A stretch of 42,934 nucleotides of DNA from Candidatus Levybacteria bacterium RIFCSPLOWO2_01_FULL_38_21 (GCA_001782475.1 MFOT01000015.1:1-42934); one strand, 5' to 3'. Shown: positions 16,349 to 24,878, counted from the stretch's first letter. Notes: generated by a model not told the origin, from the sequence alone. Translations and numbers: made by a program.

Positions 16349-17970
16349 ACATTTTTAATATTATAAATTTTATATTGCGCGCTTTCATATTTTTTTGATA
16401 AATTTACTTCAAAGAAATTGTAGTTTATTGGGAAATCGTATTTTTCAGAGGTATTTATTTCGACATAATTAATTTTGTTTTTTAATGCTTCACTACAAAA
16501 TAGATTCAAACTTGTGGAATTCAAAAGAGATTTTCTAAGATTGTCTCTTGTTAAAGTATCGTATCCTGCAGACCAGGCAAAATATGGCCAGCCGAGAAAA
16601 ATTTTTCTTCCTGCCAGAGATGCTGGATCATAAAGATATTGAGAATTTAAAAAAACCGAGTCTTTGGATGTATTTTCTTTAATCCATTTTACATCGGGAT
16701 TAACCGGATAGTCTGCAAGGATAATTTTACTATCATTATAAACTGGGAAAAAATCAATTAGTCCAGGGAGTATCAGAAAAAAGAATAAAACAATAAGGAT
16801 TGGCTTCAGTACAACACTTCTTTTCCACAACCAAACAAGAGCGAAGGCAGAAAACATGACACCTGCCAGCATAAAATAATTAAAAAATTTATGATTTGCG
16901 GCAATCTCCGGAGAGAATTGGATTAAATTCCCTATTACAAAAAAAGTGAAAAAAACCATAAAAATCTTCTTTGTGTTTTTGTTGGACAGGAAAAATCCAA
17001 TCGGAATTAATATTGAATGGAGTCCAAGATTGTAAAACCAATATTTTATAAAAGAAAAGAACGTTAAATTAAAAGAAGCAAGATATCCCGGCGAAAAAAA
17101 AGGTTTAAACGTTGCTGTCCCGGATTGAAGATATAGGTATTGAGGGATAGCAATAATTCCGGCAGTCATCAAAATGATTAAACCAGAAATTCTCAGTCCC
17201 CTAAAAAATAAACCTAATAGAATTAAAACGATTGCCGTCATTAAAAATACAGCTAAATGAAAATAGAAAAAAAATCCCAAAATTATTCCAAGTAAAATAC
17301 TTATTTTAAAATTTATTTTTTGTTTTTTTAGAATCGGCATCAAAAATAAATAAATAATAAAAAGAGAAATTGCAAAAGCTCCTGCTAAGTGTCTTTGATT
17401 CGTGTAAATATTTAAGTTCCAAAATGCAGAAACAATTTTTCCATCATAGGGGCCAAAAGATGGGAAAGTTGGATTGGTTATTACATCTCTTAGCGAATCG
17501 AAAGATAAAGGGTGAAGCTTGAAAAATTCTAGAAAAGATAGCGATCCATTGAAAAGGAAAAAAATTACAGATAGGATCCCCACGAATTTACTGTGGAAAA
17601 GTTTTTTAGCTAACAAATAAATCATTATCAATAAACTAAAAAAACCAAAAGTGCTCAAAATATTCAAAGAGTAATCTATTCTGACTCCTAGTTTTTCTAA
17701 GAACCCAACAAGAAAATAGAAAAGAAAATGATAGTGAATTGGTTCTTCCGGGAAAAGAGGGTACTGGGGAGGAAAATTAAATCCCAGAGAAAAAGATCTT
17801 ATAAGGGGGATTGTACTTGCAAAATCGCTCCAAGCTTTTGTTGCGATTAACATTGACCCTGCTTTATAGGAAAAAGTAGAAAACATGAGCCAGAAACTGA
17901 AAAGAAAAGAAAAAACAACTATACAAATTTCTAAGAGTTCTTCTTTGAGATGTTTTTTTAAACTTTTCAT
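16336..17970 (-). CDS. large membrane protein, GT-C/DUF2298-like
   Basis: 544 residues. The segment NFPPQYPLFPEEPIHYHFLFYFLVG after the first membrane helix resembles the YYY-type motif of DUF2298 proteins, and the C-terminal part (PDVKWIKENTSKDSVFL, LFLGWPYFAW-like) matches the tail of the DUF2298 protein downstream. I therefore infer a distant relative with a similar job in envelope glycan assembly. It is the first gene of the three-gene overlap set. It follows a 212-nt gap rich in inverted repeats. Confidence 0.6.
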   Translation of the reverse strand: MKSLKKHLKEELLEICIVVFSFLFSFWLMFSTFSYKAGSMLIATKAWSDFASTIPLIRSFSLGFNFPPQYPLFPEEPIHYHFLFYFLVGFLEKLGVRIDYSLNILSTFGFFSLLIMIYLLAKKLFHSKFVGILSVIFFLFNGSLSFLEFFKLHPLSFDSLRDVITNPTFPSFGPYDGKIVSAFWNLNIYTNQRHLAGAFAISLFIIYLFLMPILKKQKINFKISILLGIILGFFFYFHLAVFLMTAIVLILLGLFFRGLRISGLIILMTAGIIAIPQYLYLQSGTATFKPFFSPGYLASFNLTFFSFIKYWFYNLGLHSILIPIGFFLSNKNTKKIFMVFFTFFVIGNLIQFSPEIAANHKFFNYFMLAGVMFSAFALVWLWKRSVVLKPILIVLFFFLILPGLIDFFPVYNDSKIILADYPVNPDVKWIKENTSKDSVFLNSQYLYDPASLAGRKIFLGWPYFAWSAGYDTLTRDNLRKSLLNSTSLNLFCSEALKNKINYVEINTSEKYDFPINYNFFEVNLSKKYESAQYKIYNIKNVCKK

Positions 17971-17984
17971 AACCTAATTTTCTT

Positions 17985-18008
17985 CTTCTTTTCTGCCGAG
18001 AAAAGAAG
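17985..18008. repeat. perfect 10-bp inverted repeat upstream of the GT-C genes
   Basis: CTTCTTTTCT (17985-17994), loop GCCG, AGAAAAGAAG (17999-18008). On the minus strand it lies just before the ATG at 17970. Confidence 0.8.
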
Positions 18009-18061
18009 CAAAAGCTCTCGCCTAGTCCCGTTTCATGCTTTCAAAATTAAACTCGTTCTTC

Positions 18062-18101
18062 GGGGGATTTCACCCCCTCCTTGATAAACAAGGAATCCCC
18101 C
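18062..18101. repeat. bipartite GC-rich hairpin in the 17971-18182 gap
   Basis: Outer arms GGGGGATT (18062-18069) and AATCCCCC (18094-18101), inner stem CCTTG (18079-18083) and CAAGG (18089-18093). A competing pairing of GGGGG with CCCCC (18073-18077) is possible. The rest of the gap holds no gene that I can see. It may terminate the pil operon or be a dispersed repeat. Confidence 0.7.
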
Positions 18102-18182
18102 TGAATCACTCATTTAATTTCTCATGCATTCAACTTCGAAAAGGCGATTCAAAACTTAACGTCCTTTGTTCGATTGCAAGAC

Positions 18183-19493
18183 TTAAGACTCTTTAATAAT
18201 CAATTCTGCTACTTTTTGCCCGAGTTCCACTGCATAATTTGTACCCCTATCCCACGGGTACACTTGCTGGATATTCGCAAGATAAATATTTTTAAGGGGA
18301 GTTTCAAAAGGCGGAACAATTCTAGAATAGTTCACGGGGATTATTGGTTGGGCAAATGGAACCTTAAAGAGTTGAGAATTGATAATTGAAAGTTGATAAT
18401 TTGGATTAATTTTTTTAAGAAACGGATCATATATTTTTAAAAGTTCATCTTTGTCCATTTTCATATACGTATGATCAAAAGGCAAATAGTTTCCCAAATA
18501 AATAATATGTTCGTTATTATAATTCTTTTTATCCATAAAATTAGTATGCTCAACTATTGCCGTTATCGGACTTTCCTGATCGCAGATACTAAGCCAGTAG
18601 GTGCCGTCTTTTAAAAATTGGTTTTTAAGTCTTAATACTAAATTGATCGCCCCAAGACCTTTTAGTGATAGCAATTTATCTTTATATTCTTTTGGTAAAT
18701 CCGGAGTTATTTTAATGAAAGAAAATGAAGGAAGAGTCACGATAACTTTATCAAAATTTATCATTGACGACCTGCCTGCCGGCAAGGCAGGTTTACCATT
18801 GACCATTTTGTATTTTATCTTGACTGATTTATCACCGCCTCTTATTTCCTCAACTTTGGTATTGAAGAAAAATTTACCGCCCTTTTTTTTACATTCTTTA
18901 ACTAAAGATTCTGCAAAGCTTAAAAACCCACCATACGGATACATTAAGTTTGGCGTTCTTTTTTTTATCCGCGCCCAAAACCACGCAAGAGATATGTCTT
19001 TTGCAAAATCTCCGAATTTGTTTTTAAGCTGTGGCTCCCAGATTTTCTTATAAGCATTTTTCCCCATTGTTGTTAAAAGAAATTCATCAGTTTTTATCTT
19101 TTCAAGAGGTTTCCAAAACGGATTAATTCTTAAAAACCCAATTGTACCTGCCATTTTTATACGATCCACAAAAGAGAGCTTTGGAAAAGTAAGAACATTA
19201 ATTGGGGAGTCGAGTTGATATATTTTGTTGTCCACATACACTGATGTTTTTGGTCTTTTTTTAAGAATTTTATAATTTATTTCCCTAGCAAGATTTACAA
19301 CTTCATAATCATTGGAAAACCAGTGGTGATAATGTTTTTCCAAAGACCAACCCCACTCCTTTATCCGAAATCCTACTGCAAGTCCTCCCGGGCCTGAATC
19401 CTTTTCAAAAATAAAAACTTCGTGACCCTTCTTTAAGAGTTCAAAAGAGGCAGATAGTCCTGTAAATCCCGCTCCAACAATTGCTATCTTCAT
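18183..19493 (-). CDS. FAD-dependent amine-oxidase-like oxidoreductase
   Basis: 436 residues. The N-terminus is a Rossmann FAD site (IAIVGAGFTGLSASFELLKKGHEVFIFEK) followed by PGGLAVGF, and a C-terminal FAD motif is seen in NIYLANIQQVYPWDRGTNYAVELG. The fold is that of protoporphyrinogen oxidase, phytoene desaturase and UDP-galactopyranose-mutase-like proteins; heme synthesis genes are not in view, so sugar or isoprenoid chemistry is equally open. Its ATG overlaps the stop of the FN3 surface protein gene (ATGA). Repeats add a KPALPAGRSS loop (21-nt palindrome) and a NYQLSIINSQL loop (heptamers). Confidence 0.78.
   Translation of the reverse strand: MKIAIVGAGFTGLSASFELLKKGHEVFIFEKDSGPGGLAVGFRIKEWGWSLEKHYHHWFSNDYEVVNLAREINYKILKKRPKTSVYVDNKIYQLDSPINVLTFPKLSFVDRIKMAGTIGFLRINPFWKPLEKIKTDEFLLTTMGKNAYKKIWEPQLKNKFGDFAKDISLAWFWARIKKRTPNLMYPYGGFLSFAESLVKECKKKGGKFFFNTKVEEIRGGDKSVKIKYKMVNGKPALPAGRSSMINFDKVIVTLPSFSFIKITPDLPKEYKDKLLSLKGLGAINLVLRLKNQFLKDGTYWLSICDQESPITAIVEHTNFMDKKNYNNEHIIYLGNYLPFDHTYMKMDKDELLKIYDPFLKKINPNYQLSIINSQLFKVPFAQPIIPVNYSRIVPPFETPLKNIYLANIQQVYPWDRGTNYAVELGQKVAELIIKES
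18370..18404. repeat. heptamer tract in the oxidoreductase gene
   Basis: Units AGTTGAG, AATTGAT, AATTGAA, AGTTGAT and AATTTGG in strict 7-nt phase. Confidence 0.88.
18771..18791. repeat. 21-nt palindrome in the oxidoreductase gene
   Basis: Exact reverse complement of the 21-mer at 12196-12216, with arms CCTGCC and GGCAGG. Here it encodes PALPAGR. Confidence 0.95.
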
Positions 19494-20848
19494 AAGGTAG
19501 ATGCACCCCGAGAAAGAAGAAATATAAAGAAGCCCAGTACTGAAAGGCCTATGCCAAATATACCTAAAAATATAGCTGATGAATTTCCAGGAGGAACCAC
19601 AGGGGATAAAATTGGTGCAATAGTTGCGATGGGAGGAGCAGTTGGGGAGATAGATGTTGTTGGCATAACCGTTGGAGCAGGCGTTGGACTTAGGGTTGGG
19701 GTTACAGTTAGAGTTACAACTGGGGTTGCAGATGGGGTTGCGCTTTCAACAACCTGACTTCCAGAAGCAAAAACAGTAAAAGATTGGGTTAGCGTCCTTA
19801 AAATTCCGGAAACATCTCTTGTAACTATAGTAATAGTATGATCCCCGGGTGATAATGCAGTTGTGGGCCTAAAATTCCAATTCCCATAAATGTCTGTTAC
19901 TACTTGAGCTTTTATATTCTCCAAAGAACGGATTGTTATATCAACAGTACTGTTTGGAAGAGCTGTTCCGGAGAACTTAGGTTGCGAATCCGTAAACGTT
20001 TGATTATTTTTTGGTATATTAATTTTTGGAGTTTTTTCTGTGGTTGATACCTGAAAAGCTGAAGAAGGAAAACCAGCTGATGCGGACTGGGAAGCTGTTG
20101 GTAAGTTACCTTGGGTAAAGTCATAGTCGCTCCCTAAAGTGATAACAGGAATTTCTTCAGATTCCGAAACGCTAAGTTTTGCATTTGAAACTAAAGAGTC
20201 TTCTCCCAAAACAAATATTCTAAAAACAGTTTCATTGGAAAAAATAAAATAAGAGGTGAGACTTCCTGTTTTTAGGGAATTTAAAAAAAGAAAATAAGAT
20301 CCATTAATTGCAAAAGTGGAAATAGTTTGAGAATTATCTGATGTTAAATATATTATTGCCTCAGAAGGTTTATCCCCATTTGGTAAAATAACCTCCCCTT
20401 TTATTGTTTTTTCTAAAGAAGAGCCCTCAATCGCGGGAGCAGTCTTTATAATAAAAGGCCCCTCTTTTTGTAAAAAATCTTTAGAGCCAGAGGTAATAGA
20501 AAAATAATAATTTGTAGAAGGCTCTAGATTTTTAACTGTAATATAATGAATTTTGTGTTCCTTTAAAGATCCTTGCCTATCTCTATCGTCTAGTGCTGTT
20601 AGCCCTAGTTTTTTATCTTTTCCAAAATTAACTGAGCCAATCACATTTTCCGCCGTTTTGTAAGAAACTGTAAATGACGTACTTGATATATTAGATATTC
20701 TTATATTTTCCGGAGTTTCCGATGGACCAGCTTTACTGGTTAAAATTGCTCCTGTTTTGACTAGATAAGAAGTTATTGCTATTCCAATAACAATAAGAAA
20801 TATTCCTAAAAGAGTTGGAATGCGCTTACTCCAAATATTTTCTCTCAT
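19490..20848 (-). CDS. FN3/Ig-like surface protein with two membrane anchors
   Basis: 452 residues. An N-terminal membrane segment (about 11-30) precedes a fibronectin type III domain (about 43-137, with NLEPSTNYYFSITSG typical of its last strands), a carboxypeptidase-regulatory-like segment, and an Ig-like domain (about 270-360; TPKINIPKNNQTF, SGTALPNSTVDITI). A Pro/Thr/Ser linker (about 365-415) leads to a C-terminal membrane helix and a short RGAST tail. It lies in the operon with pilN and pilO and overlaps the genes on both sides, so it may be a pilus-associated surface component or adhesin. Confidence 0.8.
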   Translation of the reverse strand: MRENIWSKRIPTLLGIFLIVIGIAITSYLVKTGAILTSKAGPSETPENIRISNISSTSFTVSYKTAENVIGSVNFGKDKKLGLTALDDRDRQGSLKEHKIHYITVKNLEPSTNYYFSITSGSKDFLQKEGPFIIKTAPAIEGSSLEKTIKGEVILPNGDKPSEAIIYLTSDNSQTISTFAINGSYFLFLNSLKTGSLTSYFIFSNETVFRIFVLGEDSLVSNAKLSVSESEEIPVITLGSDYDFTQGNLPTASQSASAGFPSSAFQVSTTEKTPKINIPKNNQTFTDSQPKFSGTALPNSTVDITIRSLENIKAQVVTDIYGNWNFRPTTALSPGDHTITIVTRDVSGILRTLTQSFTVFASGSQVVESATPSATPVVTLTVTPTLSPTPAPTVMPTTSISPTAPPIATIAPILSPVVPPGNSSAIFLGIFGIGLSVLGFFIFLLSRGASTL

Positions 20849-21135
20849 AGGTTTTCTCCTGGTATTTCACTCGCAGACTCAGTACTTATATTTTCTATTA
20901 ATGCACTTTCAGTTGATTCCCGGCTTTTTACTTGAAAAATCGGCTCTACGCTTTTTCTCTCCTTAAGTTTGTCGATAATTTTTGTATCAAAGTCCGGATT
21001 TATAGGAGCTATTTTTTCTTTAACAGGCTTTGTTATTGTAGAAGATATAAAATTATGGTAAATACTAAAACCAACCCAAGCAACTATCAAGACAAAAGTT
21101 GAAATAACTAGAAATAAAATATCTCTTTGTTTCAT
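20845..21135 (-). CDS. small membrane protein of the pilus operon
   Basis: 96 residues: a single N-terminal membrane helix (about 7-27), then a charged, probably disordered periplasmic-type tail. It occupies the place after pilO where pilP lies in Gram-negative type IV pilus operons, but there is no pilP domain or lipobox. Its end overlaps the next gene by four bases, and it starts 3 nt after pilO stops. Role in pilus assembly inferred from position only. Confidence 0.6.
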   Translation of the reverse strand: MKQRDILFLVISTFVLIVAWVGFSIYHNFISSTITKPVKEKIAPINPDFDTKIIDKLKERKSVEPIFQVKSRESTESALIENISTESASEIPGENL

Positions 21136-21138
21136 AGC

Positions 21139-21762
21139 CTATTCTTTAAAATATGCAGTTCCTCTAATGTCCATTTGTAGATTACCCGGCTGACTCCCGC
21201 GATTAATGGAAAGAGTGTCTAAGGATATGACCCTTTGCATATTTGATAGAGCGCTAATAAAATTAATTAAATTTTCATAGGTTCCTTTTGCTGAGATCGA
21301 AAAGGAAAAGGTTGAATATTTCTTCCCTCTTTTAGAAAAATTTGCTGCTTCAACTTGAAGACTCTGGAGTCTTGTAATTTCTATTTCTGTTTTGCCTACT
21401 ATTGATTGTAATTGCCCTATTAAAAGAGGCACTTGTGGGCGTCTTGGGACAGCCGCCAAAACAATAGGAATATCATTTTGTATAATGTTATACTTTTCCT
21501 GAAGAGATGAAAGATTTGCGATTTTTTCCGTAAGTTGTTGATCAACGAATTTAGCATCCGATAGTTCTTTTTTAAGTCTCGCAATAGTCGATAAAGTAGG
21601 ATTAATAGCAAATAAACCAAAAATAGATAGAGCTAGTAATGAAAAAACAATACTAGAGAGTCTTCGTGTTTTTTCCTCCTTAAAATCAGGCAAAAGTTTG
21701 TAGTATTTATTATTTTTTATATTTTTAAAAACAGTGCTTATATCGTATTTTGAGACTTTCAT
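21139..21762 (-). CDS. pilO: type IV pilus inner-membrane protein PilO
   Basis: 207 residues: short cytoplasmic N-terminus, one membrane helix (about 37-55), coiled-coil (about 58-95), and a ferredoxin-like domain with FSFSISAKGTYENLINFISALSNMQRV, the typical PilO block. PilO pairs with PilN to form the alignment complex linking PilM and the assembly ATPase to the pilus. It starts 1 nt after the end of pilN on the same strand. Confidence 0.85.
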   Translation of the reverse strand: MKVSKYDISTVFKNIKNNKYYKLLPDFKEEKTRRLSSIVFSLLALSIFGLFAINPTLSTIARLKKELSDAKFVDQQLTEKIANLSSLQEKYNIIQNDIPIVLAAVPRRPQVPLLIGQLQSIVGKTEIEITRLQSLQVEAANFSKRGKKYSTFSFSISAKGTYENLINFISALSNMQRVISLDTLSINRGSQPGNLQMDIRGTAYFKE

Positions 21763-21763
21763 A

Positions 21764-22306
21764 CTATTGCTCCTTAAGATTTGCCGTGATGCTTACTGTA
21801 ATAAGAGCATTGGATAATTTGTTTTCTATTTTTTCTATGCTAACATTCCCAATAGATGAATAGTTTTTTAAAGAATTAACAAAAGTTGTAAGAGAAGGAA
21901 CAAATTGAAAATTTGCGCTTATTTTGACATAATTTTCTGTTAAGACAAGCTCGTTAAAGGTCATACCCGCGGGAGCAAATTCCACTATGTCCGAAAAGAG
22001 TTTAACTTTTTTTTCTCCTGAATCTGAAAATGTTGATATAACAGAGAGCCTATCCTGTAAATTTCTATATGTTTCCTCTCTGTCTTTTAAGTATCCAACA
22101 ATTGCTTCCTCTTGTTTTATTTTTGAATGAAGATCAATAAGCTGTCTATCCAATGTAAACCGGTACAAAAAAGCAGATAATGCAATAACCTCTGTAAGAA
22201 TTACCACGAGCCTGCCAATTGTTAATGCCCAATCAATAAATTTGTCAAAAATACTTCCTCGCCTGTTACCCAAAAGATTTATAGAAGGATGGTGGTTTTT
22301 CGGCAC
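21764..22306 (-). CDS. pilN: type IV pilus assembly protein PilN
   Basis: 180 residues from a GTG start. The N-terminus contains SINLLG, the PilN INLL motif that docks on PilM, followed by a membrane helix (about 30-50), a coiled-coil and a periplasmic-type ferredoxin-like domain (FNELVLTENYVKISANF, LTTFVNSLKNY). It heads the operon; pilM, normally just upstream, is not here. A strong promoter ends 6 nt before the GTG, which fixes the start. Confidence 0.87.
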   Translation of the reverse strand: MPKNHHPSINLLGNRRGSIFDKFIDWALTIGRLVVILTEVIALSAFLYRFTLDRQLIDLHSKIKQEEAIVGYLKDREETYRNLQDRLSVISTFSDSGEKKVKLFSDIVEFAPAGMTFNELVLTENYVKISANFQFVPSLTTFVNSLKNYSSIGNVSIEKIENKLSNALITVSITANLKEQ

Positions 22307-22312
22307 ACCTTT

Positions 22313-22341
22313 AGTCTAAGGATTTTTAAAACTTTTGTCAA
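22313..22341 (-). promoter_or_regulatory. pilN operon promoter
   Basis: Minus strand: TTGACA (22336-22341), 17-nt spacer, TAGACT (22313-22318), 6 nt to the GTG at 22306. A consensus -35 with ideal spacing; leaderless, although AAAGGTG just before the start could also serve the ribosome. Confidence 0.65.
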
Positions 22342-22353
22342 AGAGAAATGAAG

Positions 22354-22614
22354 TTATTTTTTTCTGGTTTTTTTAACTTTTTTCCTTATCAACTTTGAGA
22401 GTTTAGATTTAAGTCTTGATGCTTTATTCTTATGGATAATATTTTTTTTGGCGGCTTTATCAATCATTTTTATTGCCTCAATCACCAATTTTTCTGTTTT
22501 ATTTTTCTGCGCCTTTTTAACAGCAGATTTAAAAAGATTTTCTATTTTTTTATTTTCCGCTGTTCTTACTTTATCCTTTCTCAATTTTTTTCGAGCACCT
22601 TTTGTTACTGGCAT
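22354..22614 (-). CDS. rpsT: 30S ribosomal protein S20
   Basis: 86 residues, normal length for S20 and very basic. Recognised by the opening MPVTKGARKKLRKDKVR, the AENKKIENLFKSAVKKA helix and the IDKAAKKNIIHKNKASRLKSKL block. S20 is a primary 16S rRNA-binding protein of the small subunit. It is divergent from murJ, and its promoter ends 6 nt before the ATG. Confidence 0.93.
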   Translation of the reverse strand: MPVTKGARKKLRKDKVRTAENKKIENLFKSAVKKAQKNKTEKLVIEAIKMIDKAAKKNIIHKNKASRLKSKLSKLIRKKVKKTRKK

Positions 22615-22620
22615 GGGCAG

Positions 22621-22649
22621 ATTTTACCATGCTATACTATTAAACACAA
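22621..22649 (-). promoter_or_regulatory. rpsT promoter
   Basis: Minus strand: TTGTGT (22644-22649), 17-nt spacer, extended -10 TGGTAAAAT (22621-22629), then 6 nt to the ATG at 22614. Confidence 0.6.
22630..22638 (+). promoter_or_regulatory. extended -10 box for murJ
   Basis: TGCTATACT ends 12 nt before the murJ ATG (22651). No clear -35. It overlaps the divergent rpsT promoter. Confidence 0.4.
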
Positions 22650-22650
22650 T

Positions 22651-24309
22651 ATGGTTCAGAACCTTTTTAAGAAAAGCCTCGGAATACTGCTTTCCCGCCA
22701 GACAAATATTTTAACAGCCGCATTTATAATTATGGCAACGATAATACTCTCTCAAGTATTGGGTCTTGTAAAGCAAAGACTTCTGATTTCGATTTTTGGG
22801 GCATCAAACACATTGGGAATTTATCTTGCTTCATCCCGTCTTCCGGATTTTTTATTTCAGCTTATTATTGCCGGAGCACTGTCTTCGGCTTTTATTCCTG
22901 TCTTCTCGGATTATTTAGAAAAAGGAAAAAAAGAAGAAGCTTACAAAGTTGCATCCACTATTCTTATTTTAGGACTTATTGCATTTTCTATACTTGCTGT
23001 TATTCTATTTATTTTTTCTAATACTTTTTCAAGAATCCTTTTTCCGGGTTTTCCTGCGGACCAGTTAAATTTATTGGCAAACTTAATGAGAGTAATAATT
23101 ATTGGAGAACTGCTTTTTATATTTGGGAGTTTTTTTTCAGCAGTTCTCCAATCGTATAATCATTTTTTTATACCCGGATTTGCCGCTGCCTTATATAATT
23201 TTGGAATAATTATTGCGATTATTTTTTTTCATTCTACTTTAGGTATTTATTCTGCAGCTTACGGAGTTATATTGGGAGCTCTTATTTTTGTTGTTGCTCA
23301 GATTCCTCTTATGGCCCGTGTTAAATTTAATTTTAAACCATCTTTATCTTTTAGAGAAAAGGGAGTAATTCAGATACTAAAGCTTATGTGGCCAAGGACA
23401 ATTTCGATTGGTGTTTTTCAGTTGGGGACAGTAATTACTGTTACATTAGTTTCTTTTCTTCAAGATCCTGGAAGAAAATATGTAATTTTTGATATTGCCC
23501 AAAGTCTTTATTTTGCGCCTGTTGTCTTGATTGGCCAAGCTATCGCTCAGGCTGCATTCCCGGTTTTATCAAGAGAAAAAGATAGGCTAGAGTATTTTAA
23601 AGCAACATTTATAACAAGCTTTACCCAGATGCTTTATCTTATACTTCCTTTATCTGTTCTTTTTCTGGTTTTAAGAATTCCAATAGTTAGACTCGTCTAT
23701 GGAGCACCAAAATTGGATTGGGCTGCAACAGTATTAACAGGAAAAACACTCGCCTTTTTTAGTATGTCCATTTTTGCACAATCTCTTATTTATCTTGTTT
23801 CTCGCGGTTTTTATGCACTTCATGACACGAAAATTCCTCTTTTCGTAGGCTCTCTTACAACAATACTTATGATAGGACTTGGTGCTATATTTATTTTTGT
23901 TTATCATTTGGGAGTTGAGAGTTTAGCGATAGCAGTTTCTATAGCAACAATTGTTAATCTTTTAGTTTCCCTCTTTTTACTTGATATTAAAATCGGAGGA
24001 TTTAAGAGATTAGAATTTTTACTTTCCGTATCAAAAATTTTTCTAGCCACCATTTTTACCGGTTTTGCACTTTACATTCCGATAAAACTTTTAGATCAAT
24101 TAGTTTTTGATACAACGCGTACAATAAACCTCTTAGCTTTAACTGGAATCTCTTCCTTTGCCGGGCTTTCTCTTTACCTTTTCTTAACGTGGCTTTTTGA
24201 TGTTAAGGAAGCATCAACATTTCTTCTGATTTTTAGGAAGATAGGAAACTGGAGAGAGATACTTACAAAAAGCGAAGAAACCATCGACGGCACCCATATT
24301 AAAGTTTAA
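22651..24309 (+). CDS. murJ: lipid II flippase MurJ
   Basis: 552 residues from ATG 22651; the frame is open further upstream but that part is antisense to rpsT. About 14 hydrophobic segments, with MurJ/MviN landmarks: SQVLGLVKQRLLISIFGAS, ASSRLPDFLFQLIIAGALSSAFIPVF near the start, IAQAAFPVLSRE in the middle, and ARGFYALHDTK-like SRGFYALHDTKIP. MurJ moves lipid II across the membrane for peptidoglycan synthesis. The stop overlaps the next ATG (TAATG). Confidence 0.93.
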   Translation: MVQNLFKKSLGILLSRQTNILTAAFIIMATIILSQVLGLVKQRLLISIFGASNTLGIYLASSRLPDFLFQLIIAGALSSAFIPVFSDYLEKGKKEEAYKVASTILILGLIAFSILAVILFIFSNTFSRILFPGFPADQLNLLANLMRVIIIGELLFIFGSFFSAVLQSYNHFFIPGFAAALYNFGIIIAIIFFHSTLGIYSAAYGVILGALIFVVAQIPLMARVKFNFKPSLSFREKGVIQILKLMWPRTISIGVFQLGTVITVTLVSFLQDPGRKYVIFDIAQSLYFAPVVLIGQAIAQAAFPVLSREKDRLEYFKATFITSFTQMLYLILPLSVLFLVLRIPIVRLVYGAPKLDWAATVLTGKTLAFFSMSIFAQSLIYLVSRGFYALHDTKIPLFVGSLTTILMIGLGAIFIFVYHLGVESLAIAVSIATIVNLLVSLFLLDIKIGGFKRLEFLLSVSKIFLATIFTGFALYIPIKLLDQLVFDTTRTINLLALTGISSFAGLSLYLFLTWLFDVKEASTFLLIFRKIGNWREILTKSEETIDGTHIKV

Positions 24310-24878
24310 TGACTTTAGCATCAAATAATAAAAAACAAATAAAAGTTGCATTTGTTGGGACGAGTTCTGTTGGAAAGACTAGTCTTCTTTGGGAATATAA
24401 AAAAAGAATGAAAAACAATCCTTCTGTAGCCTTTGTTCATGAGGCAGCAAGAGATTTTTTTAAAGATAATCCAACTGTTAAGAAAAGATTTGCAAAAGAT
24501 GCGTCAGAAAAAATTCAATCGCTGATGTTAAAAAGAGAAAAGAAAGCTCATATGTCCAGAGCAAAAATAATTTTATGTGACAGGTCTGTAATAGATGCCG
24601 TGGTTTATGTAAAATCCACAGGAGATTTAGAAGGAGCAAGGGAATTATTGGAAAAAGTTAGATTTTGGTTACCTACTTATTATAAGTTTTTTCTTTTGGA
24701 TCCTACTGATATTATTTATGAGAAGGACAAGATTCGGCAAGAAGATAAAAAAGTAAGACAAGCCCTTCATAAAGCATTTTTAGAATTTTTTCAAGAATCC
24801 GGAATTCCATACGAATTATTAAGCGGCAATATAAAAGAAAGAAGTGCAAAAGTTGATAAAGTACTTGGTATTATATAG
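24309..24878 (+). CDS. NadR-like AAA ATPase/kinase
   Basis: 189 residues with Walker A GTSSVGKT (17-24), a HEAARDFF block after strand 2, and LCDRSVIDAVVY, all typical of the AAA_28 / NadR kinase-like P-loop group. Members phosphorylate small molecules (NadR: nicotinamide riboside) or are uncharacterised. The ATG overlaps the murJ stop. The last 35 codons exist again as a fragment at 27093-27197, next to lepA. Confidence 0.75.
   Translation: MTLASNNKKQIKVAFVGTSSVGKTSLLWEYKKRMKNNPSVAFVHEAARDFFKDNPTVKKRFAKDASEKIQSLMLKREKKAHMSRAKIILCDRSVIDAVVYVKSTGDLEGARELLEKVRFWLPTYYKFFLLDPTDIIYEKDKIRQEDKKVRQALHKAFLEFFQESGIPYELLSGNIKERSAKVDKVLGII

Noticed and set aside
17971-18182. tRNA or riboswitch in the largest gaps (4194-4386, 17971-18182, 24946-25084, 41253-41459)
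   Set aside because: No cloverleaf, TTCGA arm in context or known riboswitch core found; only hairpins, promoters and repeats.
22432-22650. N-terminal extension of murJ
   Set aside because: Antisense to rpsT; MurJ similarity begins after ATG 22651.
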